This document shows, in pieces, positions 11,696-25,400 of a stretch of 64,000 bases of DNA (the stretch's first letter is position 1; each line of letters starts with the position of its first letter). Source of the stretch: Berberis thunbergii (lineage: Eukaryota > Streptophyta > Magnoliopsida > Ranunculales > Berberidaceae); the NCBI GenBank assembly GCA_003290165.1, contig QNQO01000818.1, positions 186,001 through 250,000 of the forward strand, given 5' to 3'. The translations under genes were made by a program, and so were the position numbers. A model generated the notes under the pieces. It was given only the letters and a program-made list of their open reading frames with translations, made no database searches and was not told where the DNA came from.

Positions 11696-12569
11696 TATAT
11701 ATAATTTTTTTTTTCTAATTTGAGAATAACATTTTTCATTAGTAAGTGTAGCTATGATGATGGCTCCTAACTAGATTCTATGAATTTGAACTTCGTCATT
11801 TTTTATGTGCATTTGGTTCAACCTTTGAAGTTATTGTTGTGGAGTTTGTAAGTAATGTTTGGAGCACAAAGAACTTTTCACTTTAATTCCAAATTATTTA
11901 TCGAAAAGTCAACAAGGAACCCAGCATTACCAAAGCTTTCAAAGAACTTTTCATTTCAATTCTAAAATTATTAGATGTCTTATGACAAGGAATAGGTCTC
12001 AAGGTGCTAGAAATTATTCTCAACTCGAGCTCGTTTTTAGAATGGAAGAAAGTTTGGTTATTGAGTTCTGTAGCTGAACTATAAGAATGTTTGAATTCTT
12101 AAAAAGAATGTTTCATGAGGAAACTCATATTTTGAAGTTAATTTGAGGTATAATTCCACATTTACGATTAAAGAGTGAGATTCTCATGTTCATAGGACTT
12201 TCATTTTCACTATTGATCACAAAATTAAATGGTAGATATAGAGTGATACATCAATTTAGCTCATAATGTAAATTTTCTTTATAATTTTTATGACATAATA
12301 TTTCATGCAACCAAACAGACTCCTGATTATATCAAGGTTTAAGATTTTGTATAGAGGTGGACATCCACAAAACAAAGGAAGATTAAAAAAAAAAAAAAAA
12401 TTCACCTTTACATTTACATTTAAGGGGCCTTCTTGCCTTACCGCTTCGACTTCTTCTCCAAGTCTTCTATTCCTCTGTCTGAAACACTTAATCAAACACA
12501 CAGCGAGCGCGAGCGAGAGCGAAAGAGAAGAAGCTCAACACAGAGCCTAAGAAGAGAAGAGAAGCAAAG
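11696..12569 (+). promoter_or_regulatory. Upstream region and 5' UTR of the NEMF homolog
   Basis: AT-rich sequence turns at about 12420 into a CT-rich, then GA-rich leader (GCGAGCGCGAGCGAGAGCG at 12503-12521) that runs up to the ATG at 12570. The leader is probably about 100-150 nt long. A 17-A run lies at 12384-12400. Short frames here have no protein similarity that I can see. Confidence 0.4.
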
Positions 12570-15500
12570 ATGGTGAAGGTTCGTATGAACACGGCCGACG
12601 TGGCCGCAGAGGTGAAGTGCTTGCGAAAACTAATCGGAATGCGATTGTCCAACGTCTACGATCTCACTCCCAAGGTCCTCATCTCAGAACCCTAATTTGC
12701 ATTACTTTGCAAAGCTTTCATTTCTTATCTTCGCGAACCCATCTTTATTGCGTGTTTTGTATTATGAGTTTATTAGTTTAGCCACTGATTGGATTGGGGA
12801 TGTTTCTTGCAAAACTTGTGTATAGAACTAGGAGAAAATTTGAGGAATCTTTTGTTGAATTTGATCTTGCAGACGTATATGTTTAAGTTGATGAACAGTA
12901 GTGGAGTTACTGAATCGGGCGAAAGCGAGAAGGTCTTGTTGTTGATGGAGAGTGGTGTTAGGTTGCACACAACTGCTTATGTAAGGTAAGATTATTTTTG
13001 GGTCGAATTTGGTCATAATAGTATATTTGAAACTTTGGGTCATGTTTGATGGGATGAATTTTGTGGTGTTTTTAGGGATAAGAGTACTACGCCGTCTGGG
13101 TTTACGCTTAAATTGAGGAAGCATATAAGAACTAGAAGGCTCGAGGATGTAAGGCAGCTCGGATATGATCGGGTATAGTTCGCTTGATCACCCCTTTAGA
13201 TCTTAGTGTTAGTTTGGTGTGATGTTCATGGATTTATGGTGATTTGTTTGGTGTTTCAGATTATTCTCTTTCAATTTGGATTGGGGGCCAATGCGCATTA
13301 TGTCATTTTGGAGCTTTATGCGCAAGGGAACTTACTCCTCACGGATTCTGAGTTTGTTGTCCTGACCCTTCTCCGATCGCACAGGTTTGTCATTCACATT
13401 GTGTACGAGCTTTTATTGCATAAGTTCATTTAGATAGAAGCTGCTTTCGTGTTTGTCCTTTTTTTTCCTTGTTGAAACGGATCACCTTTGATAAGTGCAA
13501 ATTATTTATTGTAAATAACAAGCACAGGTTCTACAATGCCCTGTGGTTGTTTGAAACCATCATCTTCTACTTGTAGTATGATATGATCCCTTTATTGTTT
13601 CTGAAGCTCCAGTTGCCATCACATGCTAATTTTTATTCGTTATAATGCCATCTGACGTGGGTCTATCCGTTTTTCTCCAAGCTTCATATTTTGCTCATCT
13701 GATAAATAAAAGTCATTAGCTAAATTATGTAGAGAATTAGAAATTATAAATAGTGATGCTCTTGCTTTGTATAAGAGAATATTATTTTATTTGCCATGAC
13801 TGACTCTTGTGATTTATGATTCTTGGATATCAGTCGAATCATATCATTGAACTTAGTCTAAAACTAACAACCCATTGACTGCAGGGACGATGATAAAGGT
13901 TTGGCAATGATGTCACGCCATCGATACCCTGTTGAAGCTTGCCGTACTTTTGAGAGGGCCACAGCTATGAAGGTTCAAGAAGCACTTACCTCTTCAAGGG
14001 AACCAAATAATATTGATTTAAGTGAAGTTGCCGAAGGGGTGAATGACACCTCAATCACATCCAAAGGAAAACAGGGTGGTCGCAAGAATGGGAAATCTTC
14101 TGATTTAAATAAAAATGCCAATGATGGTGGTCGAGCAAAGCAAGCTACGTTAAAGGTTGTACTGGGGGAAGCATTGGGTTATGGACCTGCACTATCTGAG
14201 CATATCATCTTAGATGCAAATCTGGTTCCCACCATGAAAATTGGGACTGATAGTACATTAGACAATGAAATGGTTCAAACTTTGGTTGAAGCTGTTGCCA
14301 AGTTTGAAGACTGGCTTGAAGACATTATGTCTGGTGATAAAATTCCAGAAGGTTACATATTAATGCAGAATAAACTTCAGGGAAGAAAGAGAGTCTACAA
14401 TCTCAAGAGGAAAATATGAACCAGGTTACTTGGCAATTTTCCTGCCTTTAAGTCAACACTGGAATTCTACAATTTGATTTCTTTAGTTAGATTAGTTCTA
14501 TTCCTGTAGTTTATTTTCCTTCTTGGTTACTTGGGATTCTCATTCTTGTTATATTTTTGTATAATTTGCAGATCTATGATGAGTTTTGTCCCCTTTTGTT
14601 GAATCAGTTCAAATCACGGGAGAATGTAAAATTTGAAACCTTTGACGCAGCTTTAGACGAGTTCTATAGTAAAATTGAAAGCCAGAGAGTAGAACAACAG
14701 CAAAAGGCAAAAGAAGGGTCTGCCATGCAGAAGCTTCATAAAATACGCATGGACCAGGTTTTGCTTTGATCCTTTTTATCTATCACGCATAGACCAATTA
14801 TCAGATGTCACGTTCATGTTTTACTTTAATTTGAAACCACTTCCAATTTCTCTATTTTCAACAGTGATCTACCCAGATAATCCTTTATTGAGTTTCAGAT
14901 AATGTTTTAATTAATTTTGTTTGTTTTTGCTTTGCATCATGGTATGAGAGAATTCTTCTTACTTTCTGGGGTTTTATTTCTCGTTTCTTGTTTGGATAGC
15001 TATGGAATTGTTCTACCGATCAGGTGTTAATGAAGTACAGTAGATCACTTCATTGTTTAACTTTAAACCAATAGCTTTATCATCTTATAAACTATGCTTG
15101 GTCATTGAATTCCAGATAAATGTTTGTATGACTAGCAACTGTGCACCGTGTTATCTTTTTGCTGGTCTCCTCTAGTCCTTTTCTATGTACAGTGGAATGA
15201 GTAAAAATTATTGCTCATAAATTCTGGTGACCTGAAAGCAGAGTTTCACATCACATTTTGGACTAGGAGATTGTGTAAGAATGGATGGAAGCTTGAAAAT
15301 TGAAACTCTATGTTCTTGATGTCTGCTGGTTCTTGATGGAATGTTAAAGCTGTTTAACTGTGATAATATATGGTGATTTGGGAAATTTCTGCTGCCAGCA
15401 TGCCTAAATTTTGTATTTGATGCTGAGATTTCACATGTTAAATCTGTATGTTCTATTATGCAGGAAAATCGTGTGCATACATTGAAAAAGGAAGTGGATC

Positions 15501-18500
15501 ATTGCATTACAATGGCAGAATTGATTGAATATAATTTAGATGATGTGGATGCTGCTATTTTAGCTGTTCGAGTAGCTCTTGCTAATGGGATGGCGTGGGA
15601 TGATCTTGTTCGTATGGTGAAGGAAGAGAAAAAATCTGGAAATCCTGTAGCAGGGCTCATTGATAAGCTCCATCTTGAAAAAAATTGCATGACACTGTTA
15701 TTGAGCAACAATCTTGATGAAATGGATGATGATGAAAAGACGCGCCCTGCTGATAAGGTGAACTCCCTATTGCTGGTCTTTTTTTTAGCGCCGGTTCAAA
15801 TGGTTTAAGTATATGTAAATCACGTTAATGTCCATTGGGGAAGTGTTTTGACATGCACAAAGGGATATGCCACATGCATTTCATGTATCAGATGCCAGAA
15901 CAGGCATTACACAAACTTTCTATCAACATTTCAAAATTTTACTGTCTTTCTGGCCTTCTTCAACAAGAAGACAGAGAGAAGCTGTGGATCGTTGTATGTG
16001 CCTTCTAACTTTACAAATTTGTATAATAGCATTTACGGTTTTTTTATTTTATTTTATTTTAAAGTTTGTATGTTACATTCTCCATTTCAAATAGAAAGAA
16101 TACATTTGCATAGGATTATATTGACATAGTACATTTGTTCTTTTTGAAATTCTGCATGGTTGTCTTTTGACAACTTCTATTTTTGTTTCCAGGTGGAGGT
16201 TGATTTAGCTCTCTCAGCGCACGCCAATGCACGCAGATGGTATGAGTTGAAGAAACGGCAGGAAAATAAGCAGGAGAAAACTGTCACAGCCCATGACAAG
16301 GCTTTCAAAGCTGCTGAGAGGAAGACCCGTCTCCAACTTTCCCAGGTATCTTGCACATTGAGGCGTAGTTCTTATGGTTGTTGGTTATTCTACAATTATA
16401 TATTTGTATATATGATGGATTAGTTTTGTCACATTTATGATAGATACTAGCATACTTTTAAAAATGCAAAACTTATCGTATATTGAGAATATTTAATACA
16501 CGTATTGTAACATATATATTGTAAGATATGACACTAAATTACACACACATACACAGTATATTAGCATATATCTAAGCATACAAAAAAAATATTAAATCAA
16601 TGATTTACCAATTTTGCCAAAGACTAGTTAATTCATATTTTCATTTCGTTCTATCCTAATGTATTAGTACCACCTTCTAAGTATCAGTATTAGTGTATTA
16701 GTGTCCTTGTTCTAAATTTCAACACTCTACAAAATGGCTTGATACTAAGCCACCTTAAACAAATTATATGTCATTGAGAGAAAAAAACAACAAAAAAGGT
16801 TAGAAAATAAAACCACCTGAGAAAAAGGGAAACAAGAAAAGAAAGAGAAGAGACTTGAAACTTTGGCCTAGACTGACACGTCTGATACGCCTGTATATAT
16901 GCTATTTGCATATCGTATCTTTATACGATACGTTGTTGTTGTAGAAGATATACAATATTAAGATACACAACGGAGGCCTTGAATTGCAATACGCGTCGTA
17001 TATCGTATCATAAACTAGAAGTAACAATAAGCGAAAGGACTTCAAGAATGGATTTATGAAAATTTTCAAAGCATGACAACTTAAATCGGGCATCATTTCT
17101 GCGGTGAAGTGTTATTGGACGTGTAACATCTTATAAGATTAAAGTGAGGCTTTCGTAAATGATTGAGTTGATTAGAGTCCTTGGCTCCTTTTAAGCTACT
17201 GCTTCTGTCAAGGTTCCAAGGGACTTGCATTATGTACCCATTTATACCATGACAGACGTGTATCGCTTTATCTCAAATTGATTAGTCTTCAGATCCTTTT
17301 AAGCAACTGCTTCAAACAAGGTTCCAATTATGTGCCCATTTAGACCAAGGGCAGACTTGTATGTTTTTATCTCTCCCTTCGCATTTTTGGCGACTAGAGA
17401 TTTGGTTTTTGGTTATTACAGGAAGCTCAGCTTAACAATTGCTCAAGAACTTCTGAAATTTTATATAAAGATTCTATTACTGGTTTGATTTGCATCTAAA
17501 ACTAAGAAAATGCACTTGATTTACTTATTTCATGTATATCTATTCCAGGAAAAAACTGTTGCTGCAATTTCACATATGCGCAAAGTTCACTGGTTTGAGA
17601 AATTTAATTGGTTCATCAGCAGTGAAAACTATTTGGTTATCAGCGGACGTGATGCTCAACAAAATGAGATGATAGTCAAGCGCTATATGTCAAAAGGGGA
17701 TCTGTGAGTGACATTTTCTCTAATATATGATAAACCGTATAATGATGCAGTCAGTAACTGGCTAGTTTCTATAGGCCTTCCATTGTTATTTGCAGACATG
17801 TTTACCACAGAAGGATAAAGTTTATAAGCAAAAACAATAAAAACTAAATAGAACATAACATAAAAGTTATTCTTAAGATCTCGTTATGAGAAAATTTTGC
17901 TTCTTGTTATGTATCACCAACTTTTATCACGTGGACATGTTTCTGGCAGCAAAACATTCAAATAAAAAAATTATAATGAATCTACATATGACCAAAGAAT
18001 GTAGACACAATCATCACTTTTGTCTATTTCATTAGCATTTTCTTGTTGTGTGGTTCCCAAGTAAAGATATATTAATCATTTGTCGTATTTGTTCTTTATC
18101 AATTTGCTTCTATTTCATACTGCACCCAATTTCGGCAACCACCTTTATGTTGCTCTCTATGGCTTCCATTTTGATTGAAAGAGTAGACAATCACAGATAC
18201 ATTCTCTCGCAATTCTCTGAGATTTATGGTTTGCCAAAATACCGATATAGTTTCAAGCATGCATGATGTCTCAATAGATATCTTAAATGGAGTTCAATCA
18301 TTTGTGAAGTAAATACTTTCAGTAGGTGCCAACTACTTTAGTCGGTAAATTTTGTTGTGGTGATACCGTAGACCTGGGAGCAAAACCTACCAGCACTGAG
18401 TACAAATACTCATAAAACCAACCCTTTTCTCCAACGATAGTCTTTACATGAAGTTTCAGTGCGGAATAATTAAGTGCATGAAACTGAGATGCCATTTTAC

Positions 18501-21500
18501 CGAATCTCATCGCCTTTTATTTGAAGAGAAGCATTTGGATTGGATACTCTCTATCATGTTGACATGTTATTATACGAAAAAACCCGAGTTTCCTCAGTTT
18601 TTAACGTGACTGCATACTCACTTTTATGGAATTTCATGACTGATGCTAGTGTAAATGTGCTAATATGTGAAACAGGTATGTCCATGCAGACCTTCATGGA
18701 GCTTCTAGTACTGTAATCAAGAATCACAAACCAGAACAGCCAATACCTCCTCTAACTTTAAATCAAGCAGGATGCTTCACTGTAAGTCATGTGTCTTTAC
18801 TCAAAACTGATTTATGTTGTTGTTATATTTTGTCGTGGTTCATTATTTGGTTATCATTATCATCTTTTTTTGGCGCTTTTTTTTTATATATAAAATAGCA
18901 GATGCGGCATTTGAATCTTTCATGCACTTCCTGTTGTAGGTTTGCCACAGCCAAGCGTGGGATTCAAAGATTGTTACAAGTGCTTGGTGGGTATATCCCA
19001 ATCAAGTCAGTAAAACTGCTCCCACGGGAGAATATCTAACTGTTGGGAGTTTCATGATCCGTGGAAAAAAGAATTTCCTTCCTCCCCACCCTCTTATTAT
19101 GGGCTTTGGTTTACTGTTTCGGTTGGATGAGAGCTCCTTGGGATCACATTTAAATGAAAGGAGGGTTAGAGGTGAAGAGGAAGGGTTAGATGATAATGGA
19201 GGAGAGAAGTCTGATTATGAAGAGGATAAAGTTTTAGTTGAAGAATCAAAAGATAACATTAAAGAATTGAGCCGCCTTTCAGATCCAACATTAGATCATA
19301 GTAAATCAAAGTTAGATGGATTATCTGGTGTTGGTTCTACTCGTGGTGGATCAGATCCCTCCAGTCTCAGTAAGGGTGACAAGTATAAAGGCTCTGTTGA
19401 AGATGGAACTCCCAGGAGCGATATTTCTGATATAAGTGTTTATGTTACTGCTGGAGAAAGTATTCTTTCAGTCTCACCCCAACTTGAGGATCTCATTGAT
19501 AAGGCACTTGGGCTTGGACCAACAAACGTATCTGGTAAAAATGTTGTGCTGGATGCATCTCAGGATAATGCAGAAAATCATCAGCATGATGAACAGAAGG
19601 CATCTGTCAGAGAAAAGCCGCATTTATCAAAGGCTGAAAGAAGGAAACTCAAAAAAGGGGAGAAAAATAGTGATGACACACCTGTTCACCGTGAAAAAGA
19701 TCATAAAGGCCAGGTTATGGGCACAGACACTGATAAAAATGTTGAAAACTTGAGGCCACCTGGTGGGGAAGTTAGTCGTGGACAGAGGCGCAAGCTTAAG
19801 AAAATCAAGGAAAAGTATGCTGAACAGGATGAAGAAGAAAGGAGGATTCGTATGGCCTTACTAGCTGTGAGTAACATGACTTACTGTTTCTCCTTGATTT
19901 CATTTTCAAACCAATCCTTTTCTGCTTTGTTATTTGTATGACTATCTTCTGATGTTTACCACAGTTAGTACTTGCCATTTCTCCTTGATTTCGTTCAAAG
20001 TAATATAAACTTCTCTCTCGTGTTATTTCTATTACACTATTTTCGGATGTTTCTCATATATTTTCAGTGTGTTAAATCTTTTGTACTTCATCCAAAAATA
20101 GGCATTACCTACCCACCTAGTCAATTCTCATATGTTTGTGGTTTTTGTGTCACTGCTGTTTCTGATAACCAAAAGCTATTTTTCAGCCTGGTGGAAAGGC
20201 AGTTAAGAATGAGGAAGAATCACAAGATGCAAAGGCAGCTGATGGAAAAGAAATTAGATCAGATACCGGTATGTTCTTTCAATCTATCCTATCTTCGCCC
20301 TCCTTGAAGTGATACCTATGTAAAAGGTCATGATTCTGTGCATCAGCCAATGTGAGCTTTGCTCCATTATTGATTGCATTATACCTTTTTCTTTCAAAAT
20401 TTTTTATGATGCCATCCTTTCTTTGACCATGAATAATGAGGTCATGACATGCTAAGTATGAAGAGCTGCCAAATAAAGAAAATATAGCAATGAATAAGTG
20501 TTGAAAATATAGCAATTGAATAAGTGTTTTCTGCTTCTTCCAAACATGTGAGAGATGGACATGAACTTCACGTGAAAAATAGAGGATTGTAGACTAAGAA
20601 TTGTCTGAATTAAAATTTAGGAATTTTCAGGGCATGACTAGACCAACCCTATAAAGTGGCTTCTAGCATGTTGTCGACGGCTTAAAAAATTCAGAGAAAG
20701 GTCAACCAATGTAAATTTATCCTGCTATGGAAGATTATCCCTACTTTAATGCTTTATCATGTATCAAGTTAAAGTTGATATGAACTGTTAAGAATCTACT
20801 TGCAACTAAATCACATCTCCCATTTGACAGGTCCAGATGATGCTTTGAAAATTTGCTACAAGTGTAAAAGACCAGGTCATCTGTCTAAAGATTGCCAAGA
20901 TCATCCAGATAGAGTCCATCATCAAAAGGAAGTCGTGCATCCTGAAGCTACTAGTGTTCCTGAGATGGATAGAGTGATTATGGAAGAAGATGACATTCAC
21001 GAGATCGGCGAAGAAGAAAAAGGGAAGTTGAACGATGTAGATTATTTGACCGGGAATCCACTACCAAACGATATACTTCTGTATGCCGTGCCAGTGTGTG
21101 GTCCTTACAGCGCACTGCAAACATACAAGTATCGGGTGAAGATTATTCCCGGCTCTGCAAAGAAAGGAAAAGGTAAATAATTTGTTTTTTCAAATAAAGT
21201 ATTAAAGTTCAATACTTGGAACTTTAGCTAGCAAATAGTTGAATAGTATTAACTTTTGGTACCATTCTTGCACACTTTGTTGTCGATTTCCCTAGTTAGT
21301 GTTTCTTTACACCAGGAAAATACAGTAATCGATATATATATATATATATATTGTTTTGCAGCTGCAAAAACGGCGATCAATTTATTTGGTCAAACTCCTG
21401 AGGCAACAAACAGAGAGAAGGAACTGATGAAGGCTTGTACAGATCCAGAACTGGTTGCTGCCATTGTGGGGAATGTGAAGATTACGGCTGCAGGTCTTTC

Positions 21501-21564
21501 CCAGTTGAAGCAAAAGCAAAAGAAAGGAAAGAAGGCCAGCAAACAGAGCAAACAGCAATCATAG
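12570..21564 (+). CDS. NEMF/Rqc2/Tae2 homolog, ribosome quality control factor, with a one-base frameshift in exon 5
   Basis: Fourteen exons: 12570-12674, 12873-12985, 13076-13172, 13260-13384, 13885-14424, 14572-14757, 15464-15757, 16193-16345, 17549-17703, 18676-18781, 18940-19866, 20187-20268, 20831-21172 and 21362-21564. The start [19 protein letters not shown] is the NFACT-N signature. A coiled-coil middle follows. The NFACT-R (DUF814) block includes [20 protein letters not shown] and [14 protein letters not shown]. After it come an acidic linker, a CCHC knuckle ([14 protein letters not shown], 20854-20895) and an NFACT-C block ([19 protein letters not shown]). Rqc2/NEMF binds 60S-peptidyl-tRNA complexes, recruits Listerin and adds C-terminal tails to stalled chains. 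The Arabidopsis counterpart is EMB1441 (At5g49930). Exon 5 is one base short near 14372-14374 (AATAAACTTC). As given, the frame stops at 14417-14419 after about 324 residues; allowing for that base, all 14 exons stay in frame for about 1142 residues. Confidence 0.95.
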
Positions 21565-22478
21565 GGCAGTGTGAACTTCTCCCTTAACTTTTACGCGTGA
21601 CAAATTTTTGTTTGTTTTTGGTTTATGTAAGATATGCAAATAATTTTTGTTAAGCTTTATTGTGAAGATAGAATTTCAGAAAAAAACAGGTGGGATCACC
21701 AAAGAGACATCCCTTTTACAGTTAAATGTCTAATTGAGCCCTAGTTGAAAATTGTACTGAATTAATTTTTTTGACAAGTTATATCGTAGATTTCTATTGA
21801 GATAGAGTAATACTACAGTGCACTTAAGAATTCCCGATTGAGATATGAATGCGCACTTATGTTTTGAGTTGCAATGCTGACGAGTTGTGGAAAATGAATT
21901 GAAATATTTTATTTTCCTGTCTGCTCTTCAAGTATCTTGGAAAATGTTTTTAGAGCCTCTGCAAAACCAATTATCCCTCTGCGATTTATTTTAGTTTTGC
22001 TGTTTCAATTATCCCCGCAGAAGTTTCATTACAATTATCAGAATGTGTTCTTGATTGCCACTACTCTTTACAATTACGTCAATATATTTGCATAAAATCT
22101 GACTTTTTGTCAACAGTGTTTTTTTTCTTGAAAAGATGAAGGCGTGCTGAGCTTACATCAACTAACTAATTTTGAACGGGAAAAAAAGTGGAAACAGATT
22201 GTCTAAATGGGTTTTTTCTTCATTTCATCATGATTAATTTAAACTACAGTAACCATTTATTTTGGGATGACTTAGTTGTATTCATTCTGGATGCACTCAT
22301 ACCGATAATTCTTTTTGGAACACTATCTAGGTTAGGGAATACAACAAGCTTAGATTCAGAAACATTTTGATCCATCTTACAATTGGTCATAGAACTGTCT
22401 TGTTAGGCTTTAGATGAAATTACACACTTCCTCCAAACAAAGACACGGAAAAAAGAATTACTATTTGTCAGTGGTTTT
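21565..22478. other. Convergent intergenic stretch with two 3' UTRs
   Basis: It lies between the stop of the NEMF homolog (+) and the stop of plastid S1 (-). It is AT-rich and contains short frames only. I see no repeat, RNA gene or other coding signal. Confidence 0.5.
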
Positions 22479-25400
22479 TCACTCTTCAGCAGGTGGAATG
22501 TCGCTCAAATCTAGACCCTCAGACGGCAAAGGGTTTAATATTCCATCCGCGCTAAGAGTCAATCCACTCTGCAGAAAAAAAAAAAAACACAGATTAAACC
22601 ATTAGAGTGATCCTAAATAAAAAGCTGTACTTCAGTAACTAAACAAAACCACAGTCAGTCGCAAAATGTAAGGCTGGCATCTTAGACAATATTAACACCA
22701 ATTTTAAGTTGTGTCTACTCAATCAGGATTGCAACTTAGAAAGCATTTAACCATGACTGCTAGGTTTCTAGAATTCAAAATTTCAGAGTCTATTGGGACT
22801 TGGTTTTCAGCTGAAACAAATCGAATCTGTTTTTTATTTAGCATTAAAGGAAACCCATTTTCTTATGCAAAACGAGAGTTGATTGTGCATTGTAACTAGT
22901 TCATAACTTTTATATGCAAAAACGACAGAATGAACCAACAAGTACCTCGGGTTGGAACTTCAGCATGTCAGCACGGGCCATAGCTTCTGCTTGCGCTATT
23001 CTCTGCCTGAATGTCTGAGCCATCTCCTCAGCCTATGGTTTACAACAATATAAGTTATATCAATCAAAGACAAGACCATATTACTATGATTCGAATTGGA
23101 TGGACTATGCGCCATACTGAAAAATGAATAATTGACAACAAGAATACAAGAAGATGCAACATATATTTTATGAATGAGGATAAAGTAGGAGTTTATCATT
23201 TCATTGAGAAAAATTACCTTCTCAAACACAAGTGTTGGGTTGCGAATCATATCACCAGGTCTAGGCTCCAGCTTCTTGGTAGAGAGACTCACTCGTCCTC
23301 TCTCACGGTCGTGGCTCAGTATCATGACCTTTACAATTAGAAATTTCTCAGAAAATATTTCTTCAAACAATACTTTTATTTGAAAAATATGAATCTGCTA
23401 GTTGGATGTTACCTTTAGCTCATCACCAGGTTGTAGAACAGTGGCAATATCCGAGACACGGTCATGACTTATCTGGCTGACATGAAGAAGACCATTAATT
23501 CCACCAATGTCGATGAAGGCACCGTATGGCTTAAGACTCTGTACAGTTCCTGTTACAACTGATCCAATTCCGAGTTGTGCCTGATTATCAGCCATAGCCT
23601 TTCGGTTACTGAGGACGAGCCTAGACTGTTCCTCATCGACTTCTACAAACTTTAGTGGAAGCTCCTTTTCAAGTAGCTCTTCTGCAGGTAATTTCTGATT
23701 CCAAGAGATAGCCATCCAATATCATCATTTAATTAGTAATTCATACAAGCCACAATTTGCATAAACTTTTAACCTAATAGGAAAGAGAGAATCGAGATAA
23801 CCATGACCAAATTCAAAACAATGAAGGGTGCAGCATGAGAAAACTAACTGTTGATATCTGTGAGAATGGTAGAAATCCTCGAAGACCCTCAATCATGGTC
23901 ACTACTCCACCTTTGTTTCCAGCTACTACCTGCATAGTTTTCGAGAAAATGTGTGTCGCAGCAATAATTAGAAACTGAAACATAGAAAGCTAACAAGAGA
24001 AAGTCACAGGTTTGAAGGTAGGGAACAAAACAAAAGACCGAGGAAAAGGCATGATGCATATGCAATTTAAGTTTTTCACAAATAAAATCAAGATATACAC
24101 ATGTATGTTATAGTATATTGTTTGCTAATGAAAATAAAGATAAAAGTTATATGAACCAACAAACTAACTGTTAGCATGTGTCCATTCTGTATCCAATTAT
24201 GAGTGCCAGAGATGTTTTGTTGATACATTTGTTGCATTTGTTCCTCAAGTAATACATACTCTTCCACATAACCCAACCTAGACATCTAGCTCACTGACGC
24301 ATGCTGACCTGCCTAGTAACCAACTCCAGCTTGTTCGCTCACGTATTCCCGTAAATAATCAGCATCCTTGGTTTAGCTAATATTGCAAAAAAACGAATAA
24401 GAAACTTATCTTGAGCATACTCTGCTAAGAAAGACCCCAACTACCTAGAAATGTTGCACACCCATTGATGCATGTTAGAGTTTGATGGACTATCTCCAGA
24501 ATGAGGTGTCATTTTATCAAATCAAAGGACTAACAGATCAACGAATGAACTTTAAACCCATAATGAGTTCTTAAATCTGGTGCAAAAAATATTAACCAGG
24601 ATATAATGAAGTTGATCCAAGGTGAACAGACGTTCAAAAAACAGGGATATTGATCGAGCTAAATTTTGCACATATTGCGCCGGCACTTTCTGCTTGCTTT
24701 TCCTCAACCACTAATGTTTTACGTCTTAAACATTGGTTAGCACAACTCTCAAGTACATCTACCTGTTTATTTTTTATTTTTTTGAAACTATTGGGGAAGA
24801 AAGAGAGCATGTGGATGCAAGACATCCCCAACAAGCTTCCCTCCTTATTCCACTTTTCAAACTACAATGCTTCGTCAACATGTAACCTTCTAGCCTATGC
24901 CTCTTCAACACATAATTCTTAAAGAGTTTGATCAGATTTCAATGGAGGTGATATTGTCAGTTAGAAACAACAAGGGTATGTGGAATACAGTGTTTAAGGC
25001 AAATACCAGTGACAAGATTAGGGTTGACTCCTTATAGAGTGATTGGAATAGTCTGTCGTTAGTACACTAGTGACAAGCAAATGGCGTATTAGATGCAGAG
25101 GGAATGATAGAGGCATATGGAGTGGGATGATAAGAGCACATAGAGTCAAATGTAATAGGCTAATAGCTAATTGGCAGACAAATAATTGTATAATAAACTT
25201 AAAATTCAAGCAAGAAGCTAATATATAGTCCATAGGATTTCTTCAGGCAGTATACTGATATATCCCAAGAAATAACCTAACCAGATGTTACCAAACACAC
25301 TACTTCTAACGTACTTGATGCAAATGTAAAAATATGTCCAAAAGTAAGCTGATAAAATACATGTTTGTAAGCGAATTCTCACCTTACCCTTGACGATAAC

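Noticed and set aside
17510..18266. Possible extra gene inside the NEMF locus
   Set aside because: 17549-17703 is a true NEMF exon; the frame at 18048-18266 is intronic with no family pattern.
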